Of a stretch of DNA of 27,881 nt, positions 15,126 to 23,836 are shown in pieces. Each line of letters opens with the position of its first letter. The first letter of the stretch is position 1. The notes under the pieces are model-generated. The model was not told the origin of the DNA and did no database searches. It saw only the letters and a program-made list of their open reading frames with translations. This stretch comes from BPIH01 sp042408535 (GTDB lineage: Bacteria; Chloroflexota; Limnocylindria; Limnocylindrales; CSP1-4). Location: the NCBI GenBank assembly GCA_042408535.1, contig JBHORA010000037.1, forward strand, positions 1 to 27,881. The letters run 5' to 3'. Position numbers and translations under genes: made by a program.

Positions 15126-15147
15126 GATCCCGCTGGATGGCGGGATC
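15126..15147 (+). promoter_or_regulatory. perfect 8-bp hairpin in the coxS leader
   Basis: GATCCCGC (15126-15133) pairs with GCGGGATC (15140-15147) around TGGATG, 40 bases before the coxS start. It could be an operator palindrome or an RNA leader stem. No known riboswitch pattern is recognised. Confidence 0.4.
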
Positions 15148-15187
15148 CACGGACTGCCCGAGGGTGCCGAGGAAGGAGGTCCCGCCC

Positions 15188-15664
<477 letters not shown>

Positions 15665-15673
<9 letters not shown>

Positions 15674-15686
15674 GAACGGCGTAGGA
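15665..15686 (+). repeat. 11-bp tandem duplication across the coxS stop codon
   Basis: ACGGCGTAGGA occurs at 15665-15675 and again, exactly, at 15676-15686. It duplicates the TAG stop and the AGGA that begins the coxL ribosome site, and lengthens the coxS-coxL gap to 21 bases, unlike the overlaps elsewhere in the operon. Confidence 0.85.
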
Positions 15687-15694
15687 GGGGAGCG

Positions 15695-18106
15695 ATGGCT
15701 ACGACCTTCGTCGGCACCCGGGTCACCCGGCGTGAAGACGCTCGCTTCGTCACCGGCAAGGGCCGCTACCTCGACGACATCAGCCTACCGGGAATGGCCT
15801 TTATGGCCATCCTCCGGAGCCCCTATGCCCACGCCAACATCCGCTCCATCGACGTCTCCCGGGCGAAGACGATGCCGGGCGTCCTCGACGTCATCACCGG
15901 GGCCGACATCCCCTACAACCCGCTCCCGATGGCCTGGCCGGCCGGCGGCGCCTCGGGGCTCCAGAACAACGTCAACACGCCCCGGATCCTCGCCACCGAC
16001 AGCGTGAAGTGGACCGGGGAAGGGGTGGCGGCCGTCGTCGCCGAGACGGCGGCCCAGGCCTACGACGCCCTCGAGGCGATCGTCGTCGACTGGGAGCCGC
16101 TGCCGGCCGTCGTCGACGCCGAGCAGGCGACCCAGCCGGGCGCCCCGCAGCTCCACGAGAACGCCCCGAACAACATCGTCTTCGACTGGACCGTCGGCGA
16201 CAAGGCCGGCACGGACAAGGCCTTCGCCGAGGCCGAGGTCGTCGTCCGCCAGCGCCTCGTCAACCAGCGCCTCATCCCGAACCCGATGGAGCCGCGGGGC
16301 GACATCGGCTGGTACAACCCGGGGACCGACGAGTACACGATCTGGTTCACGAGCCAGACGCCGCACATCCAGCGCCTCCTCCTGGCCGCCTTCGTCATGG
16401 GTATCCCGGAGCACAAGATCCGCTGCATCAGCCCGGACATCGGCGGTGCCTTCGGGAGCAAGATCTTCCTCTACGCCGACTACCCGCTTGTCCTCTTCGC
16501 CAGCAAGCGGCTCGGCGGGCGGCCGGTGAAGTGGGTCGAGACCCGACGAGAGAACTACCAGGCCACGATCCACGGCCGCGACCACATCACCTACCTCGAG
16601 GTGGCCGCCAAGCGGACCGGCGAGGTGACCGGGCTCCGGGTGAAGACGTACGCCAACCTCGGCGGTCGCCTCTCGACCATCGGCCCCGGGATTCCGACGA
16701 CCCTCTATGGCCGGGTCCTCGCCGGTCAGTACAAGATCCCGAACGTCTTCTGCGAGGTCATCGGCGTCTACACGAACACCGTCTTCGTCGATGCCTATCG
16801 CGGCGCCGGGCGACCCGAGGCGACGTACGTCATCGAGCGGGCCATGGACCTCCTCGCCGACGAGCTCGGCATGGACCCGGCCGAGGTCCGGCGGCGGAAC
16901 TTCCTCCCGCCCGACGCCTTCCCGTACGACAACCCGAGCGGCCTCACGACGGCCGTGAACGGCGAGAAGATCTACATCGACTCGGGCAACTACGAGCCGG
17001 CCCTCGACAAGGCCCTCGCCCTCGCCGGCTACGCCGAGATCGGCAAGGCGAAGGAGGAGGCCCGCCGGCGCGGCAAGTTCCTCGGGGTCGGGCTCTCCTC
17101 GTACATCGAGGTCTGCGGCGTCGCTCCCTCGAAGTGGATCGGTGCCGTCGGCGAGGGCTGGGGGGCGGCGATGTGGGAGTCGGCGAACATCCGGGTCCAT
17201 TTGACCGGCAAGGTCGTCGTTACCATGGGGACCCAGCCCCAGGGCCAGGGCCACGAGACGACCTTCGCCCAGATCGTCGCCGACGAACTCGGGGTGCCGA
17301 TCGAGGACGTCGTCGTCCAGCACTCCGACACCCTCGGGACGCCCTTCGGCTACGGGTCCTACGGCAGCCGGACGGCCTCGGTCGGTGGCGGGGCGGCCAT
17401 CGCCGCCGCCCGGAAGATCAAGGAGAAGGCCCGCCGCTACGCCGCCCATCTCCTGGAGGCCGCCGTCGACGACATCGAGGTCGTCGGCAACGAGTACCGG
17501 GTCAAGGGCTCGCCGGACAAGAAGAAGACCCTCCAGGAGATCGCCTTCGCCCTCGACCTCGGCTTCGACCGGCCGCCCGACATGGAGCCGTACCTCGACG
17601 AGACGGCCTACTACGACACCCCGAACTGCACCTGGCCCTTCGGAACCCACGTCGCCATCGTCGAGGTCGACGAGGAGACCGGCCAGGTCGACCTCGTCCG
17701 CTACGTCGCCGTCGACGACGTCGGTAACAAGATCAACCCGATGATCGTCGAGGGCCAGCTCCACGGCGGGATCGCCCAGGGGGTCGGCCAGGCCCTCTGG
17801 GAGGGTGCGGTCTACGGCGAGGACGGCCAGCTCCTTACCGGCTCGATGCTCGACTACGCCCTGCCGCGGGCCTCGCGGCTGCCGCGCTTCGAGCTCGACG
17901 AGACCGTCACTCCATCGCCGGTGAACCCGCTCGGGGTGAAGGGGGTCGGCGAGGGCGGCACCATCGCCAGCACGGCGGCCGTCGCCAACGCCGTCGTCGA
18001 CGCCCTGAGCCCGCTCGGCATCCGCCATCTCGACATGCCCTTCACCCCGGCCCGCGTCTGGCGGGCGATCCAGGAGGCCAAGGCCGCGAAGGGAGGTCAG
18101 GCATGA
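15695..18106 (+). CDS. coxL: form II Mo-hydroxylase large (molybdopterin) subunit, CoxL-like
   Basis: 803 residues, ATG at 15695 after GAGGGGAGCG. The Mo-hydroxylase layout is complete: FVGTRVTRREDARFVTGKG and RYLDDI at the start, ISPDIGGAFGSKIFLYADYP in the middle, and GVGEGG with the catalytic Glu E753 near the end. The active-site loop reads AYRGAGR at 367-373. Form I (true CO dehydrogenase) has AYxCSFR, where the Cys binds copper. The AYRGAGR loop is the form II signature, with no copper Cys. Form II enzymes have been proposed as CO oxidisers, but their real substrate is often uncertain (aldehydes, purines and other heterocycles are possible). Its stop overlaps the coxM start by 4 bases. 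Confidence 0.95.
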   Translation: MATTFVGTRVTRREDARFVTGKGRYLDDISLPGMAFMAILRSPYAHANIRSIDVSRAKTMPGVLDVITGADIPYNPLPMAWPAGGASGLQNNVNTPRILATDSVKWTGEGVAAVVAETAAQAYDALEAIVVDWEPLPAVVDAEQATQPGAPQLHENAPNNIVFDWTVGDKAGTDKAFAEAEVVVRQRLVNQRLIPNPMEPRGDIGWYNPGTDEYTIWFTSQTPHIQRLLLAAFVMGIPEHKIRCISPDIGGAFGSKIFLYADYPLVLFASKRLGGRPVKWVETRRENYQATIHGRDHITYLEVAAKRTGEVTGLRVKTYANLGGRLSTIGPGIPTTLYGRVLAGQYKIPNVFCEVIGVYTNTVFVDAYRGAGRPEATYVIERAMDLLADELGMDPAEVRRRNFLPPDAFPYDNPSGLTTAVNGEKIYIDSGNYEPALDKALALAGYAEIGKAKEEARRRGKFLGVGLSSYIEVCGVAPSKWIGAVGEGWGAAMWESANIRVHLTGKVVVTMGTQPQGQGHETTFAQIVADELGVPIEDVVVQHSDTLGTPFGYGSYGSRTASVGGGAAIAAARKIKEKARRYAAHLLEAAVDDIEVVGNEYRVKGSPDKKKTLQEIAFALDLGFDRPPDMEPYLDETAYYDTPNCTWPFGTHVAIVEVDEETGQVDLVRYVAVDDVGNKINPMIVEGQLHGGIAQGVGQALWEGAVYGEDGQLLTGSMLDYALPRASRLPRFELDETVTPSPVNPLGVKGVGEGGTIASTAAVANAVVDALSPLGIRHLDMPFTPARVWRAIQEAKAAKGGQA

Positions 18107-18969
18107 TCCCGGCTGCATTCGCCTACGAGCGCCCGACGAGCCTCGGCGAGGCCCTCGAGCTCCTCGACCGCTACGGGGGCTCGGCGAAGGTCCTCGCCGG
18201 GGGCCAGAGCCTCCTGCCCCTCCTCAAGCTCCGCCTCGCCCGGGTCGAGCGCCTCGTCGACATTCGCCGCCTCGGCGAGCTCAAAGGGATCCGCGAGCAC
18301 GACGGCGGCCTCGCCCTCGGGGCGCTGACGACATACCGGGAGCTCCTCGAGTCCGACGCCGTTCGGTCCCGCTACCCGCTCGTCACCGAGGCGACCGAGG
18401 ACATCGCCGATCTCCAGGTCCGGAACGTCGGAACCGTCGGCGGGGCCGTCGCCCACTGCGATCCGGCCTCGGACCTGCCGGCGGTCCTCCTCGCCCTCGA
18501 GGCGAGCGTCGTCCTCCGCTCCCGGGCCGGGGAGCGGGTCCTCGCCCTCGACGCCTTCCTCCAGGGTCCCTTCACGACTGCCTGCGGCCCGAACGAGATC
18601 CTGACTGAGATCCGCCTGCCGGCGCCGCCGGCCGGGGCCGGGATGGCGTACCGGCACCTCGAGCAGCCGGCCTCCGGCTACTCGATCGTCGGGGTGGCGG
18701 CCGTCGTGGCCCGGACCGGAGGATCTGGACTGGACCACGTCCGGGTCGCCCTGACCGGTCTCTCCGACCGGCCGTTCCGGGCTCGGGTCGTGGAGGCCGC
18801 GCTGGCCGGGACGGATGGCTCGGACGAGCAGATCGCGGCTGCTGCCGCGCGGTCCGCCGAAGGTGTCAGCGTCAACTCGGACATCCACGCCGATGCCGCC
18901 TACCGGACGCATCTGGCCGCGGTCCTGACCCGGCGAGCCCTCGAGGCGGCGAAGGCCCGCAGCGCCTGA
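18103..18969 (+). CDS. coxM: form II Mo-hydroxylase FAD-binding medium subunit
   Basis: 288 residues; the ATG overlaps the coxL stop (ATGA) and has GGGAGGTCAGGC just before it. FAD-binding motifs are AGGQSLLP (32-39) and VGTVGG (109-114), at the usual positions for CoxM. The C-terminal CO-dehydrogenase flavoprotein domain (ARVVEAALAG onward) is also present. It receives electrons from CoxS and passes them to a quinone or other acceptor. It shares the general pattern of the second CoxM at 25615 but has AGGQSL where that one has AGGYSL, and TVGG where that one has TIGG, so they belong to different modules. Confidence 0.95.
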   Translation: MIPAAFAYERPTSLGEALELLDRYGGSAKVLAGGQSLLPLLKLRLARVERLVDIRRLGELKGIREHDGGLALGALTTYRELLESDAVRSRYPLVTEATEDIADLQVRNVGTVGGAVAHCDPASDLPAVLLALEASVVLRSRAGERVLALDAFLQGPFTTACGPNEILTEIRLPAPPAGAGMAYRHLEQPASGYSIVGVAAVVARTGGSGLDHVRVALTGLSDRPFRARVVEAALAGTDGSDEQIAAAAARSAEGVSVNSDIHADAAYRTHLAAVLTRRALEAAKARSA

Positions 18970-18981
18970 GATCCGACCCGG

Positions 18982-20085
18982 GTGAGGACCGCCCGCGTCC
19001 TGCCTGGCCGGCCGCTGCCGAGCGGTCTGGTCGGAGCGGTCCTCACCCGCGATCTCGTCGTCGACGGCGAGCGCTGGTCGAAGGGTCGCCGTCTCGGCCG
19101 AGACGACCTCGATCGGCTCGCCCGTGCCCGGTCCGTCGCGTCCCCCGGCCTCGCCCGCCGGGAGGGTCCGATCACCCTCCTCGTCCCCGAGCCGGGCGAC
19201 ATCCACGAGGACGAGGCCGCCCGCCGCCTCGCCGCCGCCGTGGCCGGACCCGGGCTCTCCCTCGCCGGTCCGGTCGAGAGCCGGGTCGATCTCCGGGCCG
19301 CCGAGCCCGGCGTCGTCCGGATCCGCACTGCTGCCCTCGAGCGGCTGAACCGGATCGATCCCCTCGAGGTCTTTACCGTCTTCGACGGCCAGGTCGTCGA
19401 GGCGGGCAGTCTCGTCGCCTCGGTGAAGGTCGCCCCCCACCTCGTTCCGGAGCGGGTCGTCGGGGCCGGGATCGCGGTCACCTCCGGTGGCCGACGACCG
19501 ATCGTCACCCTCCGCCCGTTTCGGCGCCGCCGGGTCGCCGCCCTCGTCAAGGAGTCCATCGAGGGGGCGGCCCGGGACCGCTTCGAGGCCACCGTCCGAG
19601 GGAAGATCGAGGGCCTCGGCTCGGAGCTCGTCGGCATCCTCTACGTCGCCGACGAACCCGAGGCGATCCGGGCTGCCCTCGAGCAGCTCGCCGGCCCGAG
19701 CCCGGCGGTGAGCCGGGGCGCCCGACGGCGGAGCGGCGGCGTCGACCTCGTCCTCACCGCCGGAGGCGCCTCGACCGATCCCCTCGATCCGCTCGTCCTC
19801 GCCCTCGAGGCCGCGGGCGGAAGGGTCGTTCGCCACGGCGTGCCGGCCCACCCGGGCTCGATGCTCTGGCTCGGCCGGCTCGGGAAGACGACCCTCCTCG
19901 GCCTCCCGACCTGCGGTGCCTACTCGAAGGCGACGGCCGCCGACCTCCTCCTCGCCTGGCTCCTCGCCGGCGAACCGCCCACGGCCGCGACCGTCGCCCG
20001 CCTCGGCCACGGTGGGATCCTGACCCGGGACCAGCGCTTCCGGTTCCCGGCCTACGCCCGGGGCCTCGAGGCGCCCGAGGGCTGA
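18982..20085 (+). CDS. molybdopterin-binding (MoaB/Mog/MoeA-like domain) protein of the cox cluster
   Basis: 367 residues from GTG at 18982, 12 bases after coxM. The C-terminal third has the MoCF-binding pattern: VDLVLTAGGASTDPLDP (254-270), AHPGSMLWLG (289-298) and LLGLPTCGAYSKATAADLLL (305-324). These parallel 'TtGGvSvGdyD', 'kPGkp' and 'GLPGNP' of MoeA and MogA, but GNP is replaced by TCGAYSK, with a Cys. The N-terminal 240 residues are not a MoeA domain I-II that I can recognise, though LEVFTVFDGQVVEAGSLVASVKV resembles a small beta-barrel/lipoyl-like hairpin. Such proteins occur next to cox genes in Chloroflexota and Actinobacteria. It probably handles or inserts the Mo cofactor, perhaps as the cytidylated form. 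Function is inference. Confidence 0.78.
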   Translation: MRTARVLPGRPLPSGLVGAVLTRDLVVDGERWSKGRRLGRDDLDRLARARSVASPGLARREGPITLLVPEPGDIHEDEAARRLAAAVAGPGLSLAGPVESRVDLRAAEPGVVRIRTAALERLNRIDPLEVFTVFDGQVVEAGSLVASVKVAPHLVPERVVGAGIAVTSGGRRPIVTLRPFRRRRVAALVKESIEGAARDRFEATVRGKIEGLGSELVGILYVADEPEAIRAALEQLAGPSPAVSRGARRRSGGVDLVLTAGGASTDPLDPLVLALEAAGGRVVRHGVPAHPGSMLWLGRLGKTTLLGLPTCGAYSKATAADLLLAWLLAGEPPTAATVARLGHGGILTRDQRFRFPAYARGLEAPEG

Positions 20086-20111
20086 CGGCCCGAGCATGTA
20101 GACTCCGATCG

Positions 20112-21050
20112 ATGACCGAGCAACGAGCCGCCCGCCACTCGATCGAGGAGCTCGTCGCCGCCTTCCGGCAGCGCGGCTACATCTGCGACCGCTCCCTCGC
20201 CACGGCCGTTTTCCTCGCCCTCGAGCTCGAGCGGCCGCTCCTCCTCGAGGGCGAGGCCGGGGTCGGCAAGACCGAGCTGGCGAAGGTCCTCGCCGACGTC
20301 CTCGGGGCGCGCCTCATCCGGCTCCAGTGCTACGAGGGTCTCGACGTCAACACCGCCGTCTACGAGTGGAACTACCCGCGCCAGATGCTCGAGATCCGGC
20401 TCCTGGAGGCGCGGGGCGAGATCGACCGGGCGAAGGCCCACGACATCTTCGGCCCCGAGTTCCTCATCCGGCGGCCCCTCCTCCAGGCCCTCGAGGCGAG
20501 CGCCGACGGCGCACCGCCCGTTCTCCTCATCGACGAGATCGACCGGGCCGACGAAGAGTTCGAGGCCTACCTCCTGGAAATCCTCTCGGACTTCCAGGTC
20601 AGCGTGCCCGAGATCGGGACGATCCGGGCCGAGCGGCCGCCCCGGGTCGTCCTCACCTCGAATCGAACCCGGGAGGTCCACGACGCCCTCAAGCGACGCT
20701 GCCTCTACCACTGGATCGACTACCCCTCGCCGGAGCGGGAGGTCGAGATCGTCCGGGCTCGCGTCCCGGGTGTCCCGGAGGCCCTCGCCGAGGCCGTCGT
20801 CGCCTTCGTCGGCCGGCTCCGGGCGGCCGACCTGACGAAGGTCCCCGGTGTCGCCGAGACGATCGACTGGGCGGCCGCCCTCCTCGCCCTCGGGGCCGCG
20901 GAGCTCGACCCGGCGACCGTCGACGAGACCCTCGGCGTCGTCCTCAAGTACGAGGAGGATGTCCGCCAGATCCGGGGCGAGACGGCGCGGCGCTACCTGG
21001 CCGAGATCGGCGCCGGCGCCGGCGGTGGGGAAGGGGAGCGGTCACCGTGA
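20112..21050 (+). CDS. coxD: MoxR-type AAA+ ATPase, CoxD
   Basis: 312 residues, ATG at 20112. Walker A is LLLEGEAGVGKTELAK with the P-loop at 47-54; Walker B is VLLIDEIDRADEEFEAYLLE with D141 and E142; sensor/arginine-finger regions are VVLTSNRTREVHDALKRRC. The first 30 residues and YECYEG-type segment LQCYEGLDVNTAVYEWNYP are typical of CoxD. In Oligotropha, CoxD is a MoxR AAA+ chaperone needed to build the copper-sulfur-molybdenum centre by sulfuration of the Mo site; it works with CoxE and CoxF. Here coxE begins inside the coxD stop codon, which fits that partnership. Confidence 0.94.
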   Translation: MTEQRAARHSIEELVAAFRQRGYICDRSLATAVFLALELERPLLLEGEAGVGKTELAKVLADVLGARLIRLQCYEGLDVNTAVYEWNYPRQMLEIRLLEARGEIDRAKAHDIFGPEFLIRRPLLQALEASADGAPPVLLIDEIDRADEEFEAYLLEILSDFQVSVPEIGTIRAERPPRVVLTSNRTREVHDALKRRCLYHWIDYPSPEREVEIVRARVPGVPEALAEAVVAFVGRLRAADLTKVPGVAETIDWAAALLALGAAELDPATVDETLGVVLKYEEDVRQIRGETARRYLAEIGAGAGGGEGERSP

Positions 21051-22633
21051 GCGCGGACGGACCGATCGGTTCCGCCCTCGGTCAGGGCGTCCCGCCGAGC
21101 GGGCTTCGGCCGGCGCTCCGCCGGACCGAGCAGGGCGAGCTCGTCGATGGGGATCGCCTCTTCCTCCATGCCGTCGGCTTCGGGCGGGCCCTCCGAGCCG
21201 CGGGGCTCGCCGTCGACCTTGGGGCGGCCATCGATTACGCCCGGGCCTTGACCCTCGTCGACATCGGCGAGCGGGAGCAGGTTCGGGCGGCCGGTGCGGC
21301 CGTCTTCGTCCGACGTCGCGATGACCTGCCGACCTACGACCGGGTCTTCGGCCGCTGGTGGCGGGCTGCCCGGCGAAGCCTGGCTTCGGAGGGCCCAACG
21401 GCGCTCCGGCGCGACCAGGAGCCGTCGGAGGAAGCGGGGCCCGACGGGGCGCGACCCTCCGGGGCGGTCGCCGACGAGGGGCGGAGCGTGGAGCTCCGCC
21501 CAGCGGGTACGCCGAGTTCCACCGACGAGGACGACGGACGGGAGGCGACGGCCGACCGCCTCGTCATCGCCCCCGACGCCTACAGCCGGGGCGAGACGAT
21601 CCGCCACCGCGAGTTCGACAAGATGACCCCGGCCGAGCTCCGGGAGGCGGAACGGCTCATCGACCTCCTCGCTCCCCGGCTCGAGCTCCGCCGGACCAGG
21701 CGCTACGAGCTCCACCGGCACGGGCGGCTCCTCGCCCCGCGGGCGATGTTCCGCCGCAACCTCGGAACCGGCGGCCAGCTCGTCGAGTGGACCTGGCGGC
21801 GGCCAGTTCGGCGGCCGCGCTCCCTCGTCGTCCTCTGCGACATCTCGGGCTCCATGGATCGCCACAGCCGGCTCCTCCTCCGCTTCATCCAGGCCCTCTC
21901 GGCGACGTCGGCCGTGCGGGCCGAATCGTTCGTCTTCGGGACCCGCCTGACCCGGGTCACCCGGCTCCTCCGGGACCGGGATCGGAACCGGGCCCTCGAG
22001 CGGGTCGCCGAGGCGGTCGTCGACTGGGCCGGCGGGACGCGAATCGGCGAGTCGTTCCGGGAATTCAACCTCCGCTGGGCCCGTCGGACCCTCCGGACGA
22101 GCGGCGTCGTCATCGTCGTCTCCGACGGCTGGGACCGCGGCGACCCGCGCCTCGTGGCGGCCGAGACGGCCCGCCTCCGCCGGAACTGCCACCGCCTCAT
22201 CTGGCTCAACCCCCTCGCCGGTGTCCCCGGCTACCAGCCGATCGCCGGGGGGATGGCGGCCGCCTACCCGTACATCGACGACTTCCTGCCGGCGGGAACC
22301 GTCGCCTCCCTCGAGCGGCTCGGCGAGCTCCTCGCCGGAGGCCGCGGGCGAGGGGGTGGACGTCGGGTGGGCCCAGCGGGCGAGTCGGGCCGTCACGCCG
22401 GCGGCGACCACGCCGCCCTCGCTGCCGCTCGACCGCCGGGCCTCGCCTCGCCCGTCCCGCTCGATGGGGCGACCGATCCGGCGACGCCGCCCGTGGGTGT
22501 CGGGTTCCCTCAGACCGGCTCGCACACCCTCGATGGGGCGACCGATCCGGGGACGCCGCGCCCCCTCGACGGCCGTCCCTCGCGAAACGGGGCCGGGCCA
22601 GGGAGCCGATCAGGGAGCCGATCGGATGCGTGA
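21047..22633 (+). CDS. coxE: CoxE, von Willebrand factor A domain protein
   Basis: 528 residues from GTG at 21047, overlapping the coxD stop by 4 bases. The VWA domain (about 255-440) has the MIDAS motif DISGSM (265-270), preceded by RRPRSLVVLC, and later VVIVVSDGWDRGDP. Residues 190-250 hold the CoxE-type basic region TPAELREAERLIDLLAPRLELRRTRR. Partner of the CoxD ATPase in metal-centre maturation. Two stretches are not conserved-looking: a 55-residue acidic/Ser-rich linker at 120-172, and a 90-residue Gly/Pro/Ala-rich tail after residue 440 that contains a duplicated LDGATDPxTP. The stop lies 8 bases inside coxF. Confidence 0.93.
   Translation: MSADGPIGSALGQGVPPSGLRPALRRTEQGELVDGDRLFLHAVGFGRALRAAGLAVDLGAAIDYARALTLVDIGEREQVRAAGAAVFVRRRDDLPTYDRVFGRWWRAARRSLASEGPTALRRDQEPSEEAGPDGARPSGAVADEGRSVELRPAGTPSSTDEDDGREATADRLVIAPDAYSRGETIRHREFDKMTPAELREAERLIDLLAPRLELRRTRRYELHRHGRLLAPRAMFRRNLGTGGQLVEWTWRRPVRRPRSLVVLCDISGSMDRHSRLLLRFIQALSATSAVRAESFVFGTRLTRVTRLLRDRDRNRALERVAEAVVDWAGGTRIGESFREFNLRWARRTLRTSGVVIVVSDGWDRGDPRLVAAETARLRRNCHRLIWLNPLAGVPGYQPIAGGMAAAYPYIDDFLPAGTVASLERLGELLAGGRGRGGGRRVGPAGESGRHAGGDHAALAAARPPGLASPVPLDGATDPATPPVGVGFPQTGSHTLDGATDPGTPRPLDGRPSRNGAGPGSRSGSRSDA
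22460..22559 (+). repeat. 31-bp direct repeat inside the coxE tail
   Basis: The 31-base sequence starting CTCGATGGGGCGACCGATCC occurs at 22460-22490 and 22529-22559 with one mismatch, 69 bases apart, so the frame is kept and LDGATDPATP and LDGATDPGTP are encoded. A second, 12-base tandem repeat AGGGAGCCGATC (22600-22611, 22612-22623) encodes the GSRSGSRS end. Both point to recent slippage-driven growth of the tail. Confidence 0.8.
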
Positions 22634-23798
22634 GCTCCTCGAGACGATCACCGCCTGGCGTCGGGAGGGGGTCGCCATCGGCCGGGCCGTCGTGGTCCGG
22701 ACCTTCGGCTCGGCGCCGCGGCCCGAAGGGGCCGTCCTCCTCGCCGCGAGCGACGGTCGGATCGCGGGTTCCGTGAGCGGCGGCTGCGTCGAGGGGGCGG
22801 CCGCCGAGCAGATCGAGCTCGCGCGCCGGACCGGCCGAGCGCGGGTTGTCCGCTACGGGATCAGCGACGAGGAGGCGTGGGACGTCGGCCTCGCCTGTGG
22901 CGGCACGATCGACGTCTTCGTCGAGCCCGACCTTTCGCCGGTCGTCGTCGAGGCGGCCGAGACGGCGGTCCGTGGGATCGGCGGTCGGGCCGTCGTGACG
23001 CCCCTCCCTCCCGACGCGCCTCCGCCTGCCTTCGGTCCCCACGAACCCGGCCCCGGGGCGCCGCCCGAGCTGCCCCTCGTCGTCGACGAGGCGGGCCGCC
23101 TGAGCCGGTCGCTCGGCGATCCGACGGTGGAGGCGGCGATCGTGGCGGCGGCCCTCGAAGCCCTCGATCGGGGCCGGTCGACGACCATCGCGGTCGCCGG
23201 CCGCCAGTACTTCGTCGAGGCCTTTCCCCTCCGGCCTCGGCTCGTCGTCGTCGGCGCCGTCGAGGTCGGCCGGAGCCTCGTCCGACTTGCCCGGGAGCTC
23301 GGCTACGAAACGGTCGTCGTCGACGGTCGCCCGGCCTTCGCCACGCCCGAGCGCTTCCCCGACGTCGATCGCCTCGTCGTCGGCTGGCCCGACGAGGTGG
23401 CCGACGAGATTGGCCTCGGGCCGAACGATGCCGTCGCCATCCTGAGCCACGACCCGAAGTTCGACGAGCCGGCCATCGTCGAGGCCCTCCGCCGCGGCTG
23501 CCGGTACGTCGGCGCCGTCGGGTCCCGGAAGACGCAGGCCGATCGCCGGGCTCGCCTTCTCGCGGCCGGGGTGTCGGAGGCCGACCTCGCCCGCCTCCGG
23601 GGCCCGATCGGCCTCGATCTCGGTGGGCGGGACCCCGCGGAGACGGCCCTCGCCATCCTCGCCGAGATCGTGGCGGCCCGCCGCGGTGGGAGCGGCCGGC
23701 CGATGGTCGAGACGACGAGGGCGAAGCCGAATGGGGCGGAGGGGGTGGCGCCCCGGCCGGAGCGACCCCCCGAGGCCGGCTCGGCGACGCCCGCCTGA
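22626..23798 (+). CDS. coxF: XdhC/CoxF family molybdenum-cofactor maturation protein
   Basis: 390 residues; ATG at 22626 overlaps coxE by 8 bases. The N-terminal XdhC_CoxI domain has VVRTFGSAPRPEGAVLL (23-39), SVSGGCVEGA (49-58, C54) and DVGLACGGTIDVFVEP (86-101, C91). The C-terminal Rossmann-like XdhC_C domain starts near 205 with RLVVVGAVEVGRSLVRLA, then ETVVVDGRPAFATPERFP, ILSHDPKFDEPAI and RYVGAVGSRKTQADRRARL. The family binds the Mo cofactor and helps sulfurate it for xanthine-dehydrogenase-type enzymes. Whether to call it coxF or coxI is a naming matter because both belong here. The last 35 residues are a disordered tail. Confidence 0.92.
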   Translation: MRELLETITAWRREGVAIGRAVVVRTFGSAPRPEGAVLLAASDGRIAGSVSGGCVEGAAAEQIELARRTGRARVVRYGISDEEAWDVGLACGGTIDVFVEPDLSPVVVEAAETAVRGIGGRAVVTPLPPDAPPPAFGPHEPGPGAPPELPLVVDEAGRLSRSLGDPTVEAAIVAAALEALDRGRSTTIAVAGRQYFVEAFPLRPRLVVVGAVEVGRSLVRLARELGYETVVVDGRPAFATPERFPDVDRLVVGWPDEVADEIGLGPNDAVAILSHDPKFDEPAIVEALRRGCRYVGAVGSRKTQADRRARLLAAGVSEADLARLRGPIGLDLGGRDPAETALAILAEIVAARRGGSGRPMVETTRAKPNGAEGVAPRPERPPEAGSATPA

Positions 23799-23836
23799 CG
23801 ACGGCCGCCGGCGCGCCCGTCTCCAGCGACCCGAGG

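Larger units (their letters stand above)
14850..15187. other. 338-base region before the form II cox module
   Basis: No gene is supported. It contains the nested repeat at 14857-14916, an A/T-richer stretch at 15051-15085 with TTGCAT (15054-15059) and CACTAT (15077-15082) 17 bases apart, a poor promoter match, and a perfect hairpin at 15126-15147. The coxS ribosome site AAGGAGGT ends 7 bases before the GTG at 15188. The region very likely holds the promoter of the form II operon, but its position is not certain. Confidence 0.5.

Noticed and set aside
15785..18118. 777-codon open frame antisense to form II coxL
   Set aside because: Product is Asp/Gly/Val/Leu low-complexity, exactly complementary to a well-supported CoxL. 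No independent signal.
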